Positions 34,910-42,872 of a stretch of 64,000 nucleotides of DNA are shown here, piece after piece. The notes beneath the pieces are model-generated. The model ran no database searches. It saw only the letters and a program-made list of their open reading frames with translations, and was not told the origin of the DNA. The position numbers and the translations under genes are program-made. Source of the stretch: Lacunisphaera sp. (GTDB taxonomy: Bacteria; Verrucomicrobiota; Verrucomicrobiia; Opitutales; Opitutaceae); contig SIBQ01000001.1 of NCBI GenBank assembly GCA_009695095.1, positions 126,501-190,500 on the forward strand, read 5' to 3'. Within the stretch, counting starts at the first letter, position 1, and every line of letters begins with the position of its first letter.

Positions 34910-36265
34910 TCAAGTCTTCTTCATCAAAAACGCCCCGGCACCGTCGTGGCCGTCCTTCCATGGATAGGTCTGCACACTGCGCTCGAGCTTGAACGCCCCG
35001 CCGGCGCGGCTCTCGAAAAACGCCTTGATGACCCCTTCATTTTCCACGGCATCGATGCTGCACGTGCTATAAACGAGCCGGCCGCCGGACTTCACCAGCC
35101 GCGCGGCCGCGTGTAGCAAAGCGATCTGCTGCTCAGCGTGCCCCGTGAAGTCGCCGTCCTGCATCCGCCATTTCACGTCAATGCGGTGGCGCATCACTCC
35201 GGTATTGGAGCAGGGTGCGTCGAGCAGCACGGCGTCGTAGCTCTCCGGCAATTGTAAGTTCCGATAGAAATCGGTCTTTACCTGGCGCAGGTCCGCCTCC
35301 ACCTGCGCCACCTCCACTCCTTTGGGCGCCCGGGACAGATTCTCCTTTAATCGAACGAGCCGGATGTCCGGCTTGCCCGGTGTAGCGGGCTCGTCGAGCG
35401 CGACGACCTTTCCCGTCTTCATCGTGTCGGCGATGAACAGGCTCTTGCCGCCGGGCGCGGCACAGGCATCGAGAATGACCTCGCCGGATTGCGGCGCGAG
35501 CAGCCCGATGCACAATCGCGTCGAGGGATCCTGAAGGTAAAGCGCGCCTTCGTTGGCCAGCCGTCGGACTTCGTCCCACTTGCCGGCCTTCACCTCAAAA
35601 AACCCGACCCATCTGGTCGGCGCCAAAAACTCAGGCACGGGCGCCTCAATCCGCCAGCGCGCATACACCGGGGCGGGCTGTTGGTTCCATTCGAGCAGCT
35701 TTTTCGTCGTGGCCGCGCCAAATCGCGCGGTCCACCGCTGCACCAGCCATTCCGGATGGGAGAACTCCGTGGCGAGATCGGCGGGTTGGTCCGCCAGCCG
35801 AGCGGCCAGCTTGCGGGCCACCGCGTTGACCAGCCGGGCTTCCTTGGGACTGGCGACGGTCTTGGCCTGCTCCACCGCGTGGTGGATGACCTGAGCCACG
35901 CTGTCCGGACCGGCTTCGAGCAATTCAAAACCCGCGACCAGCAACACCGCCCGAACCTTGGTGCGGGGGGCGTGCGCCATGAGTCCGGCCAGCGCAGCCT
36001 CGAGCCGGCCCGACCAGCGGACCACGCCATAAAACAGGTGCTGGGCCCGGGCGCGCTCCTGGCCGGCCAGGCTTGCCGCAAGTCCTTCCAGCAACGTGTC
36101 CACCCTCTCGTTGGTGGCCAGCCAACGCTCGGTCAGGAGCACCGCCCGCACCCAGCCGCTGGCCGTCTCCGGTCCGCCGGTGCCCGGTTCACTCTGGGCG
36201 CCGGCCACGATGGATTTTGGCCCTGCAGTGGCTTTTCCCAAACCCTGTTTGACATCCCGCATCAT
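34910..36265 (-). CDS. rsmB: 16S rRNA m5C967 methyltransferase-like, RsmB
   Basis: A 451-residue SAM enzyme from ATG 36265, with ATG 36262 or TTG 36304 possible. An N-terminal NusB-like helical region (ERARAQHLFYGVVRWSGRLEAALAG) precedes the PUA-linked catalytic part. ILDACAAPGGKSLFIAD binds SAM; DAPCSNTGVMRH supplies the release cysteine; VYSTCSIDAVENE supplies the catalytic cysteine. These motifs in this order identify an RsmB/RsmF-type cytosine-5 methyltransferase. The N-terminal NusB-like part supports RsmB. It is divergent from greA with about 40 bases between the starts, leaving room for only one compact promoter region. Confidence 0.88.
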   Translation of the reverse strand: MMRDVKQGLGKATAGPKSIVAGAQSEPGTGGPETASGWVRAVLLTERWLATNERVDTLLEGLAASLAGQERARAQHLFYGVVRWSGRLEAALAGLMAHAPRTKVRAVLLVAGFELLEAGPDSVAQVIHHAVEQAKTVASPKEARLVNAVARKLAARLADQPADLATEFSHPEWLVQRWTARFGAATTKKLLEWNQQPAPVYARWRIEAPVPEFLAPTRWVGFFEVKAGKWDEVRRLANEGALYLQDPSTRLCIGLLAPQSGEVILDACAAPGGKSLFIADTMKTGKVVALDEPATPGKPDIRLVRLKENLSRAPKGVEVAQVEADLRQVKTDFYRNLQLPESYDAVLLDAPCSNTGVMRHRIDVKWRMQDGDFTGHAEQQIALLHAAARLVKSGGRLVYSTCSIDAVENEGVIKAFFESRAGGAFKLERSVQTYPWKDGHDGAGAFLMKKT

Positions 36266-36306
36266 TCTCCCCTCTACTAATCGGTTCACTGACTCTATAA
36301 GCAATT

Positions 36307-38154
36307 ATGAATTCCGAAGCCATCACCGCGACCATTGTCAAACATTCCGCCATGAAGGGCTCCAAGGCCAAACTGGCGTCGATGGAACCGGGCGCTTACG
36401 TGGTCCATCGCAGCTGGGGCTTAGGCCAGATCAAAGAGTATGACGAATCCGACCAGAAACTGGTCATCGATTTCAAGGGCAAGAAGAACCACCGCATGGA
36501 TCCGGCCTTCTGCGTCGGCAGCATGGAGGTCCTCCCCGCCAAGCATATCCTCGCCCGCAAAGAAAACGAGCCCGCCAAGATCAAGGAGCTCATCGCGGAT
36601 GACCCCGTCCAGCTCGTCATCGACACCCTGTCCGCCTATTCGAACAAGGCCGCCAGCGCCATCGAGCTCGAAATCGTCCTGACCCAGGTGGTCGGCGAGG
36701 AAAAATTCAAGCGCTGGTTCTCCAACGTCAAGAAGCAGCTGATCAAGGATCCGCGCGTCCGCGTCCCGGCCAAGAAGACCGATTGCTACGTCGTGCGCAA
36801 CGAACCCGTGTCCGCCGAGACGGAGATCATGGAGGAGTTCGCCAACACCCGCTCCGCCCGCCGGCGCATCTCCCTCGCCGAGGACCTCCTCGCTGCGTCC
36901 ATCAAAGAGGAGTCCAAACAGTCCCTCGCCCAAGTCCTCAGCGGCCTCACCGAGGCCGTGCGCGACAGCAACCAGCTCGACGCCGCCGAGCGCCTCTACG
37001 GCGCTTACGTTCGCGACGAGCTCGCCAAGATTCTCGGCCACGACAACTCCTCCGTCACGCCCAACCAGTCCGAGCTCATCAAGGAAATCCGCGGCCTCAC
37101 CGCCATCGCCGAGAAAATTCCGGTCCATTTCCAGTCCCGCTTTCTCGCCCTCGTCAAGGAGACGCACCCCCTCGAGTGGCGCGAGATCGTCTTCGCCCTC
37201 CTCAAGACCTCGCAGGGCAAGTTCACCACTGAGTGCATCAATTTCCTCATGGAAAACGGCCAGGGCGCCGAGCTCGCCGCCGCCCTCAAGCGCTGGAAGA
37301 CGGAGCAGAACCTTCGCGCTCCTGTCCTCCTCTGGATCATCAAGAACCGCCACTCGAAGAAATTTTCCAAGCTGCTCAACGAACTTGTCACCCCCCGCCT
37401 GCTTGGCGCTATCTTCTTTGCCATCGATTACGAGGCGTTGCAGTCCGCCGGCACCCGCCGCATCCCGCTCGCCGAGGCCCTGAGCGACGACGCCGAGCTC
37501 ATCTCCGACCTCCTTTCCTCCGCCGACACCGAGGCCGCCCGCGATCTCGGCAACAGCCTGCTGCTCAACCAGGGCTTCGAGGAGCTGACCAAGAAGTCCC
37601 TGCTCGCCCGCTTCATCAAGCTCTTCCCCTCGCTCCAGACCCTTGTCTCCGGCGAGTCCGAGTCCAAGGACGAGCAGTTACTCGTCTCCCGCGAGAGCTA
37701 CGAGCGCAAGCGGATCGAATACGAGGAGATCGCCTCCAAGCGCATTCCGGAAAACTCCAAGGCCATCGCCACGGCCCGCGAGCACGGCGACCTCAAGGAA
37801 AACTCCGAGTTCAAGATGGCCAAGCAGGACCAGGGTGTGCTCATGGGCCAGAAAGCCCAGCTCGAGCGCGACCTCGCCCGGGCCCACATCACCGATTTCG
37901 CCGAGGCCTCGACCGACCAGGTCAGTGCCGGCACCATCGTGGATCTCCGCGACATCGCCAATGGCAAGGCCGTCCGCTACACCGTGCTCGGCGCCTGGGA
38001 CAGCGATCCCGTCAAGCACGTCCTCGCCTATAAGACTCCCCTCGGCCAGGCCATCATGGGCAAGAAAATCGGCGAGCACGTGAAACTCAAGATCGGCAGC
38101 ACCAACCAGGAATTCCAGATCGCTGGCATCACCCGTTTCGTTGACGCCAAGTAA
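36307..38154 (+). CDS. greA: GreA-type transcript cleavage factor with long N-terminal extension
   Basis: A 615-residue protein, about four times ordinary GreA. The C-terminal 155 residues are GreA: the coiled coil with tip residues AREHGDLKENSEF near 490-503 and the FKBP-like body ending in IGEHVKLKIG. The first 80 residues contain EPGAYVVHRSWGLGQI and VIDFKGKKNHRMD, which resemble the CarD/TRCF RNA-polymerase-interacting domain. Residues 85-455 are helical repeats without a recognised name. Chlamydiae also carry greatly elongated GreA, so this fits PVC bacteria. It would rescue stalled RNA polymerase. Confidence 0.85.
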   Translation: MNSEAITATIVKHSAMKGSKAKLASMEPGAYVVHRSWGLGQIKEYDESDQKLVIDFKGKKNHRMDPAFCVGSMEVLPAKHILARKENEPAKIKELIADDPVQLVIDTLSAYSNKAASAIELEIVLTQVVGEEKFKRWFSNVKKQLIKDPRVRVPAKKTDCYVVRNEPVSAETEIMEEFANTRSARRRISLAEDLLAASIKEESKQSLAQVLSGLTEAVRDSNQLDAAERLYGAYVRDELAKILGHDNSSVTPNQSELIKEIRGLTAIAEKIPVHFQSRFLALVKETHPLEWREIVFALLKTSQGKFTTECINFLMENGQGAELAAALKRWKTEQNLRAPVLLWIIKNRHSKKFSKLLNELVTPRLLGAIFFAIDYEALQSAGTRRIPLAEALSDDAELISDLLSSADTEAARDLGNSLLLNQGFEELTKKSLLARFIKLFPSLQTLVSGESESKDEQLLVSRESYERKRIEYEEIASKRIPENSKAIATAREHGDLKENSEFKMAKQDQGVLMGQKAQLERDLARAHITDFAEASTDQVSAGTIVDLRDIANGKAVRYTVLGAWDSDPVKHVLAYKTPLGQAIMGKKIGEHVKLKIGSTNQEFQIAGITRFVDAK

Positions 38155-38454
38155 GGTGGCACCTGGCCTCCGGACGGGCTTTCTTCATTCTTCTCAAGCC
38201 GCGCCCCCCGCGCAGCTTGTTATTTTACCCGCGGATAACACGGATGACCGCGGATGAGACACCCACCACCTGTCATTCTGAGCAACGCGAATAATCCAGG
38301 AGGATGCTTGCCGGCGCGCGTCATTCTGGATGCTTTGCTTCACTCAGCATGACGGCATTGACGATTTGGCCTTGATCCGTATCCATCCGCGGGAAATCAG
38401 CCTTCCTTCCCCGCGCTTGTCATCCGCGGCGTTTCCCCTCAGTGGTGTCCCGTC
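38155..38454. other. Repeat-filled intergenic region
   Basis: 300 bases between greA and the ArsR-methyltransferase gene. It holds a heptamer tract (CGCGGAT, AACACGG, ATGACCG at 38230-38262), family B copy 3 (38271-38353) and a shorter complementary tract (GATCCGTATCCATCCGCGG near 38375). No gene is seen. Confidence 0.65.
38271..38353. repeat. Interspersed inverted repeat, family B, copy 3
   Basis: Left arm TGTCATTCTGAGCAACGCGA and right arm ending CTCAGCATGACGG, with an internal GCGTCATTCTGGATGC. Longer and more degenerate than the copy at 22894. Confidence 0.7.
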
Positions 38455-39393
38455 GTGAACTCCTCTTGGGACACTCTGAAAACCCTGTCCGATTCAACGC
38501 GGCTGCGCCTGCTCTCACTGTTGCTCAAGGAGGAGTTGTCCGTCGCCGAACTGCAGGAAATCCTCGGCATGGCCCAGTCGCGCATCTCCTCCCAACTCGC
38601 GTTGCTGCGGCAGGCCGGCTTTGTCACCGACCGCCGCGAGGGGAAAAAGGCCTTCTACTCCCTCTGCACCGGCCTCGCGCCCAAGCAGCTCGCGTTGCTC
38701 CGGGCCGCGTGCGAGTCCGTCACCGAGCTCATCGAGTCCAGCGAGGACCGGGAAAACCTCGACCGCATCCTGCAAAAACGTCGCCGGGTCTCCGAACAAT
38801 ATTTCAACCTCATTGCCGGCAAGCTTGGCAAACATCACTGCCCCGGCCGCTCGTGGGAAGCCCTCGGCCATCTGGCGCTCCGGCTCGTGCCCGCCATCAC
38901 CGTGGCCGACCTCGGCGCCGGCGAGGGCCTCGTCTCCCAGTTGATCGCCCACCGCGCCGAGCGCGTGTGGTGCATCGACAACTCACTCCGCATGGTGAAG
39001 GTCGGGACCGGGCTGGCGAAAAAGAACGGACTCGCCAACCTCGTCTACAAGCTCGGCGATATCGAGCAGGTGCCGCTGCCCGACAAGTCCGTGGACCTCG
39101 CCATCCTCTCGCAGGCGCTCCATCACGCCAATCATCCGCAGACCGCGGTCAACGAGGCGCATCGCATCCTCAATCCCGGCGGCCAGCTCCTCGTCCTCGA
39201 CCTGAAGGAGCATACCTTTGAAAAGGCCCGTGAACTCTACGGCGATCTCTGGCTCGGCTTCAAGGGAAGCGCCCTCCACGGGTTTTTGAAGAAAGCCGGC
39301 TTCTCGAAAGTCGAGGTGGAAACCGTCTCCCGCGAGGCGAGCGAGCCGCACTTCGAAACCCTCCTCGCCAGCGGCGTGAAGGCCGGGAATTGA
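38455..39393 (+). CDS. ArsR-family regulator fused to SAM methyltransferase
   Basis: A 312-residue protein from a GTG start at 38455. Residues 5-75 form an ArsR winged helix: TLSDSTRLRLLSLLLKEELSVAELQ, recognition helix MAQSRISSQLALLRQAG, wing DRREGKKAFYSL. Residues 130-300 form a class I methyltransferase with VADLGAGEGLVSQLIA (SAM glycine motif), IDNS acidic position and LSQALHHANHPQTAV. No metal-binding cysteine pair is visible in the DNA-binding domain. A fusion of this kind is known around methionine and selenium metabolism genes, but none lie next to it. It may sense SAM-dependent products. Confidence 0.82.
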   Translation: MNSSWDTLKTLSDSTRLRLLSLLLKEELSVAELQEILGMAQSRISSQLALLRQAGFVTDRREGKKAFYSLCTGLAPKQLALLRAACESVTELIESSEDRENLDRILQKRRRVSEQYFNLIAGKLGKHHCPGRSWEALGHLALRLVPAITVADLGAGEGLVSQLIAHRAERVWCIDNSLRMVKVGTGLAKKNGLANLVYKLGDIEQVPLPDKSVDLAILSQALHHANHPQTAVNEAHRILNPGGQLLVLDLKEHTFEKARELYGDLWLGFKGSALHGFLKKAGFSKVEVETVSREASEPHFETLLASGVKAGN

Positions 39394-39455
39394 TCCCCTG
39401 CAAAAACGTTACGCGGCTGCGTACCGGTGAACCAAGCCGGAGCTCACTGGCAATC

Positions 39456-40892
39456 TTAGAAATTAAAGCTGGCGGCGTAGGCCGTGCGCTCGGCGCTGAG
39501 GGTCAGCTCGCGCCACTTGGCGATGCCCCACGGATTACCTGTGCCGGTGGTGTTGCTGTAGTTCAGCAGGGCCTCGTCGTAACGAAAGCCGGCGTTGCCT
39601 GTGAGGCTGATGTTGCGCGCCACCACTGAGCCCCAGACCTCGCCGTTGCCGGAGATGCTGAAGTCGGCGTTGGGGGCGTTAATCGCGGCCACGGTGGTCG
39701 CGTTGCCGCTCAGGGCAATGGTCTGGCCCGAACCGGTGTTGGTGCCGTAGATCAGGCAGCTCGTGGCGTTGGGGTTGGCGTTCGCCATGCCGTTGCTGCC
39801 GCCGGCGATGTTGCCGTCGGTATAAATGGTCAGGTTGCCTGTCGTGGTGATCTGGATCTTCGCGTTGCCGCTGATCGCCACCGCCGTAGTGACCGCGTGG
39901 TTTTGCAGGTAAAGCACGACCTTGCCCGAGACGGTCAGCTGGTTATTGCCGCTCATCGAGACCGACGCGCCCGAGGCGAAGTTGTAGTGGTATTTGCCGT
40001 CGGCCGCCGCCACGTCCCCCACGCGGGGCAGCGCAGTGGCGGCACTGATGCTGGAGGTGATGCTGTTGACCAGCGCCGGCAGCGCCGGGGCCACCGGCGT
40101 GTCGAGATTGCTGGTAAACCCGTTGTTGACGAGGCCGGTGTCCCAACCGGTGCCGGTCGGGGTGCTGGCCAGCACGGCGCCGGCAGCGTGCGTGACCGTG
40201 CCGCCGCCGGTGCCAATCCGGCCAAAAATATCGGCGCTGCCGGTGCTGATGGCACCACTCGTGGCGCTGATCGTGCCGACAAAGCAATTGGCGGTCATGA
40301 CCGCCGCGGTATAGCCGATAGGCGCGGTCGCGGGATTGTTGTCCGGATCGGAATTCCAGCTGGAGACCACAGTATTGGTTGAAAATGTTATGGTGTTTTT
40401 CGCAATCAGGCCGGCGGCAAAAATGGCCCGTCGCTTCAGGGTGATCTCCACCATCCGGCTGAGACCGAGACCGGAGGCGGGCAGGATCGTCGCCTTGGCC
40501 ACCAACTTGGGCCCCGAGCCCGCCGGCGGGTTGTAGTCGGTGACGTAGATCTGGAGGGTGCCCGTGGCGCCGTTATCGAGCGCCAGGCTGGGATATTTGC
40601 GCGTGGCCACCGTACCGGTGAGCGTCCAGCCGGCCCAAGCCGCAGCCGGCGTCGCCGCGTTGTCGAGCTGGTTGTAGCTCTCCAGCCCCTCCTCCAGCCC
40701 CTGTTCGGCCAGGGTCAGGGCGGTCGTGTTCACAAAAGCGCGGTCCGCCAGGGTGTAGGAGTTGCGCGCCACCCGCAGGTAACCCGTCAGCGCGATGGCG
40801 ATGATCGTGCAGAACAGCAGGCACGTGATGAGCACGGAGCCGCGAACCGCCCCGGCGGTCTGGTCAGTTGGACGGCTTGTTGCGGAGGACAT
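39456..40892 (-). CDS. Minor pilin/PilX-like protein
   Basis: A 478-residue protein from ATG 40892; its 5' end overlaps the previous gene by 29 bases. The N-terminus has a single hydrophobic segment (LITCLLFCTIIAIALTGYL) with TTALTLAEQGLEEGLESYN after it, the pattern of PilX-type minor pilins, which begin with a hydrophobic helix followed by AEQG...E. The rest is long, Gly/Thr/Asn-rich and beta-rich, with repeated GN-x-T-IxxSGN motifs (TVSGKVVLYLQ, SGNAKIQITTTGN, ISGNGEVWGSVVARN) that suggest a beta-solenoid adhesin-like region. It probably joins the tip of a type IV pilus or a secretion pseudopilus. Confidence 0.75.
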   Translation of the reverse strand: MSSATSRPTDQTAGAVRGSVLITCLLFCTIIAIALTGYLRVARNSYTLADRAFVNTTALTLAEQGLEEGLESYNQLDNAATPAAAWAGWTLTGTVATRKYPSLALDNGATGTLQIYVTDYNPPAGSGPKLVAKATILPASGLGLSRMVEITLKRRAIFAAGLIAKNTITFSTNTVVSSWNSDPDNNPATAPIGYTAAVMTANCFVGTISATSGAISTGSADIFGRIGTGGGTVTHAAGAVLASTPTGTGWDTGLVNNGFTSNLDTPVAPALPALVNSITSSISAATALPRVGDVAAADGKYHYNFASGASVSMSGNNQLTVSGKVVLYLQNHAVTTAVAISGNAKIQITTTGNLTIYTDGNIAGGSNGMANANPNATSCLIYGTNTGSGQTIALSGNATTVAAINAPNADFSISGNGEVWGSVVARNISLTGNAGFRYDEALLNYSNTTGTGNPWGIAKWRELTLSAERTAYAASFNF

Positions 40893-41439
40893 AGGAGGCG
40901 GAGACAACCAGCGTGTTCTGATCCACGGTGGTCTGCGCGGAGGTGCGCAGATTCATTGTGAGCTGTAGCCGCTTGGTGGAAAAGTTGTCCGAGGCCGCTG
41001 CGTTCGTGCGGGTGAAGCGCGTGAAACTCAGCGCGGTGACGTTGCGCGCCATGACGATGCGCGGGTTGGTGGACGCGGCATCCCCTGGCTGACGGTAGAA
41101 ACTGCCGGCGGTCGAACCCGTAGTGCCGCTGTCCAGGGCGTAGGTCACTCGGTTGCCATAGGCCGCGTAATTATCCGGCACAGCCAGCGTGACCGAGGTG
41201 GCGCTGTTCCAAGTCAGGTTCAAGGACATGCGCACATCCTGGGCAAACTCATCGACCGCGCGACGCGACTGGGCCTCCATGTCGGCGTAGTTCGAAGCGG
41301 ACATCCCCGAGCGCCCCATCATGAGCACCACTGACAGCACCCCGGTCATCACAAAGGAGCCGAGACCGCTGGCGAACATCAGCTCGACCAGGGTCAATCC
41401 GGTCACGAAGTGATCACGTCTGGCTGTAGAAGTAATCAT
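40864..41439 (-). CDS. Minor pilin, PilW-like
   Basis: A 191-residue protein from ATG 41439. The prepilin signature GLTLVELMFASGLGSFVMTGVLS starts at residue 14: G/LTLVE is the prepilin peptidase site and methylated-residue motif, followed by a hydrophobic helix. The mature part is about 170 residues with RAVDEFAQDVRMSLNLTW. Length and position match PilW-type minor pilins. Its start lies inside the end of the preceding pseudopilin, whose true C-terminus is in another frame (see 41414-41868). Confidence 0.8.
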   Translation of the reverse strand: MITSTARRDHFVTGLTLVELMFASGLGSFVMTGVLSVVLMMGRSGMSASNYADMEAQSRRAVDEFAQDVRMSLNLTWNSATSVTLAVPDNYAAYGNRVTYALDSGTTGSTAGSFYRQPGDAASTNPRIVMARNVTALSFTRFTRTNAAASDNFSTKRLQLTMNLRTSAQTTVDQNTLVVSASYVLRNKPSN

Positions 41440-41868
41440 AAAGCCCGTTGCGCGAGTAGCGCATGGAGAGATGGCGGAATAGCGGCCGGTTGTCGGCGCC
41501 CAGCCAGTCAACCTGCAGGGAGATGACGCGTGTATGGCCTTGGGATTCGTCACGGTGCGCGAGAGGGTGAATCGGCTGCCGATGAACGCGTTCGCAGTGA
41601 ACGCCGCATCAAGCGTCAGTGGCGTGGCGGCTGTCGAAAAGGCATTGACCGTGGTCCAGTCGGCCAGCCGCAGCTTCTCCATCTCGCTTTGCAACATCTG
41701 GGAGGCGATGTTCAGGTCGCGCGCGTTCTGCAGGCTGATAAAGGCGCGCTGCAGGGTGGTGACGGCCGTGGAGAGGACCAGCGCCATCACCAGCGCGGCC
41801 ATGGCCACTTCGATGATGGTGACTCCGCGCGTGCGGCGTAGCCGGGAAAATGGTGCCGGGCGATTCAT
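41414..41868 (-). pseudogene. Frameshifted PulG/PilV-like minor pilin
   Basis: ATG 41868 begins MNRPAPFSRLRRTRGVTIIEVAMAALVM, a prepilin with cleavage site RG-VTIIE. The frame is good to about residue 113 (RTVTNPKAIH), then switches. The alternative frame continues sensibly as VISLQVDWLGADNRPLFRHL and ends at TGA 41414-41416 with GLYDYFYSQT. A single missing base near 41528 explains both; the present frame otherwise reads into the next gene as a false fusion. Without correction the mature pilin would carry about 40 unrelated residues. A sequencing error cannot be excluded. It overlaps the upstream gene by ATGA. Confidence 0.75.
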
Positions 41869-42485
41869 CACGGCACAAACGGGGGGATCGACAGGTCGAC
41901 GATGCCCCAATGCTTGGTTTGCCCGTCTTGGACCAGGCGGGCCGCGAACCGTGCCACGATGCCATCGGCCAATTCCAGCTGGCCGGCCACCCGACAAGTT
42001 ATCCTGACCACACCGTTGATTGTCTCCAAGCCAACCGGCGAGGGAGTGTTGAAGGCCTTGGCGCGCAAGACCGGCCCATGCTCCGCCAGACGCGTCAGCC
42101 CGGCTTCTATGCGCCGGGCCCGCGCATTGGGGTGAACCGCCGGACCGTGGTTCCAGAAGGCCGGGTGTGCGCACGCAAACAGTGTCGCTGGCCTCCAATC
42201 GCTCCCGCTAGCCAGCAGGATGGATTCGGTGTAAGCCCCCGGCGAGCTGGAATCCAAGCGGGCGGTCATGGCGAGCGACTGATAATAGGCCGCGTGCGCG
42301 CTGATGGGCGCGGACTGCGTGTACAGCCAGACGGCCAGGCCAAGGCCGCCGGCCAGCAACAGCATCAGTCCACGTTCGAGTCTCGTGAGCGTTCGCCCCG
42401 GCTGCACCGGCCGGAAGCTGCCCGGGATCAACTTCACCTGCCCCCGGTCGACACTGGCGGCTGCCCGACGCAACAGCTCGCGCAT
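41868..42485 (-). CDS. Pilus-operon membrane protein of unknown family
   Basis: A 205-residue protein. A cytoplasmic region of about 38 residues precedes one hydrophobic helix (GLMLLLAGGLGLAVWLYTQS), so it is probably a single-pass protein with a periplasmic C-terminal domain of about 145 residues. Its stop overlaps the ATG of the pilin gene in ATGA, showing it is the first gene of the minor-pilin operon. The mature domain contains VLRAKAFNTPSPVGLETINGVVRITC. It resembles pilus assembly or secretion accessory proteins only in topology. No family is recognised. Confidence 0.6.
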   Translation of the reverse strand: MRELLRRAAASVDRGQVKLIPGSFRPVQPGRTLTRLERGLMLLLAGGLGLAVWLYTQSAPISAHAAYYQSLAMTARLDSSSPGAYTESILLASGSDWRPATLFACAHPAFWNHGPAVHPNARARRIEAGLTRLAEHGPVLRAKAFNTPSPVGLETINGVVRITCRVAGQLELADGIVARFAARLVQDGQTKHWGIVDLSIPPFVP

Positions 42486-42872
42486 GGTGAGGCGATGGCG
42501 AACGGGAATCGGTTAGGGCCTGACCGGTTGGGTGATGGAATAGTGACGGGTCGCTTGCATGGACGATGGCAGAACCGTGGGACTATGCGGCCGCTGTTCC
42601 GCCCAGGGCAAATAATAGCATGCGTCGCACTATCTGGCATCCGCCTATTCCTGTATTTTTGCCTCGGGATAAATGCTGGGGGATTTTTCAACATCTGAGG
42701 GAGAGTTGGCCCCATATCGTCCTGGGTCTTGGCAAAAACTGCCCGGCAAACCTCGCGTCAGGCCCGCAATGCTCCCCCCCCCAGGTGAAAAAGGCCTGTC
42801 AAAAAAGCGCTTTCCCTCTTTTCAGCTCAGCCTGATTCCGAATCTGCAATAAAGTATAAAAACAAAAACGAC
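42486..42872. other. Intergenic region between ptsP and the pilin operon
   Basis: 387 bases. On the minus strand it should hold the ptsP end and the promoter for the minor-pilin operon; a TATTAT hexamer lies at 42612-42617 on that strand but no good -35 box faces it. A poly-C run (about 9) near 42775 and an AT-rich patch at 42840-42870 are the only other marks. A small open frame at 42566-42835 on the plus strand has no support. Confidence 0.5.

Noticed and set aside
40864-42198. A 444-residue fused pilin protein
   Set aside because: The reading frame joins two prepilins through a frameshift; each has its own start and prepilin motif, so they are reported separately.
42566-42835. An 89-residue frame upstream of the pilin operon
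   Set aside because: It reads through the poly-C run and AT-rich patch with no coding bias.
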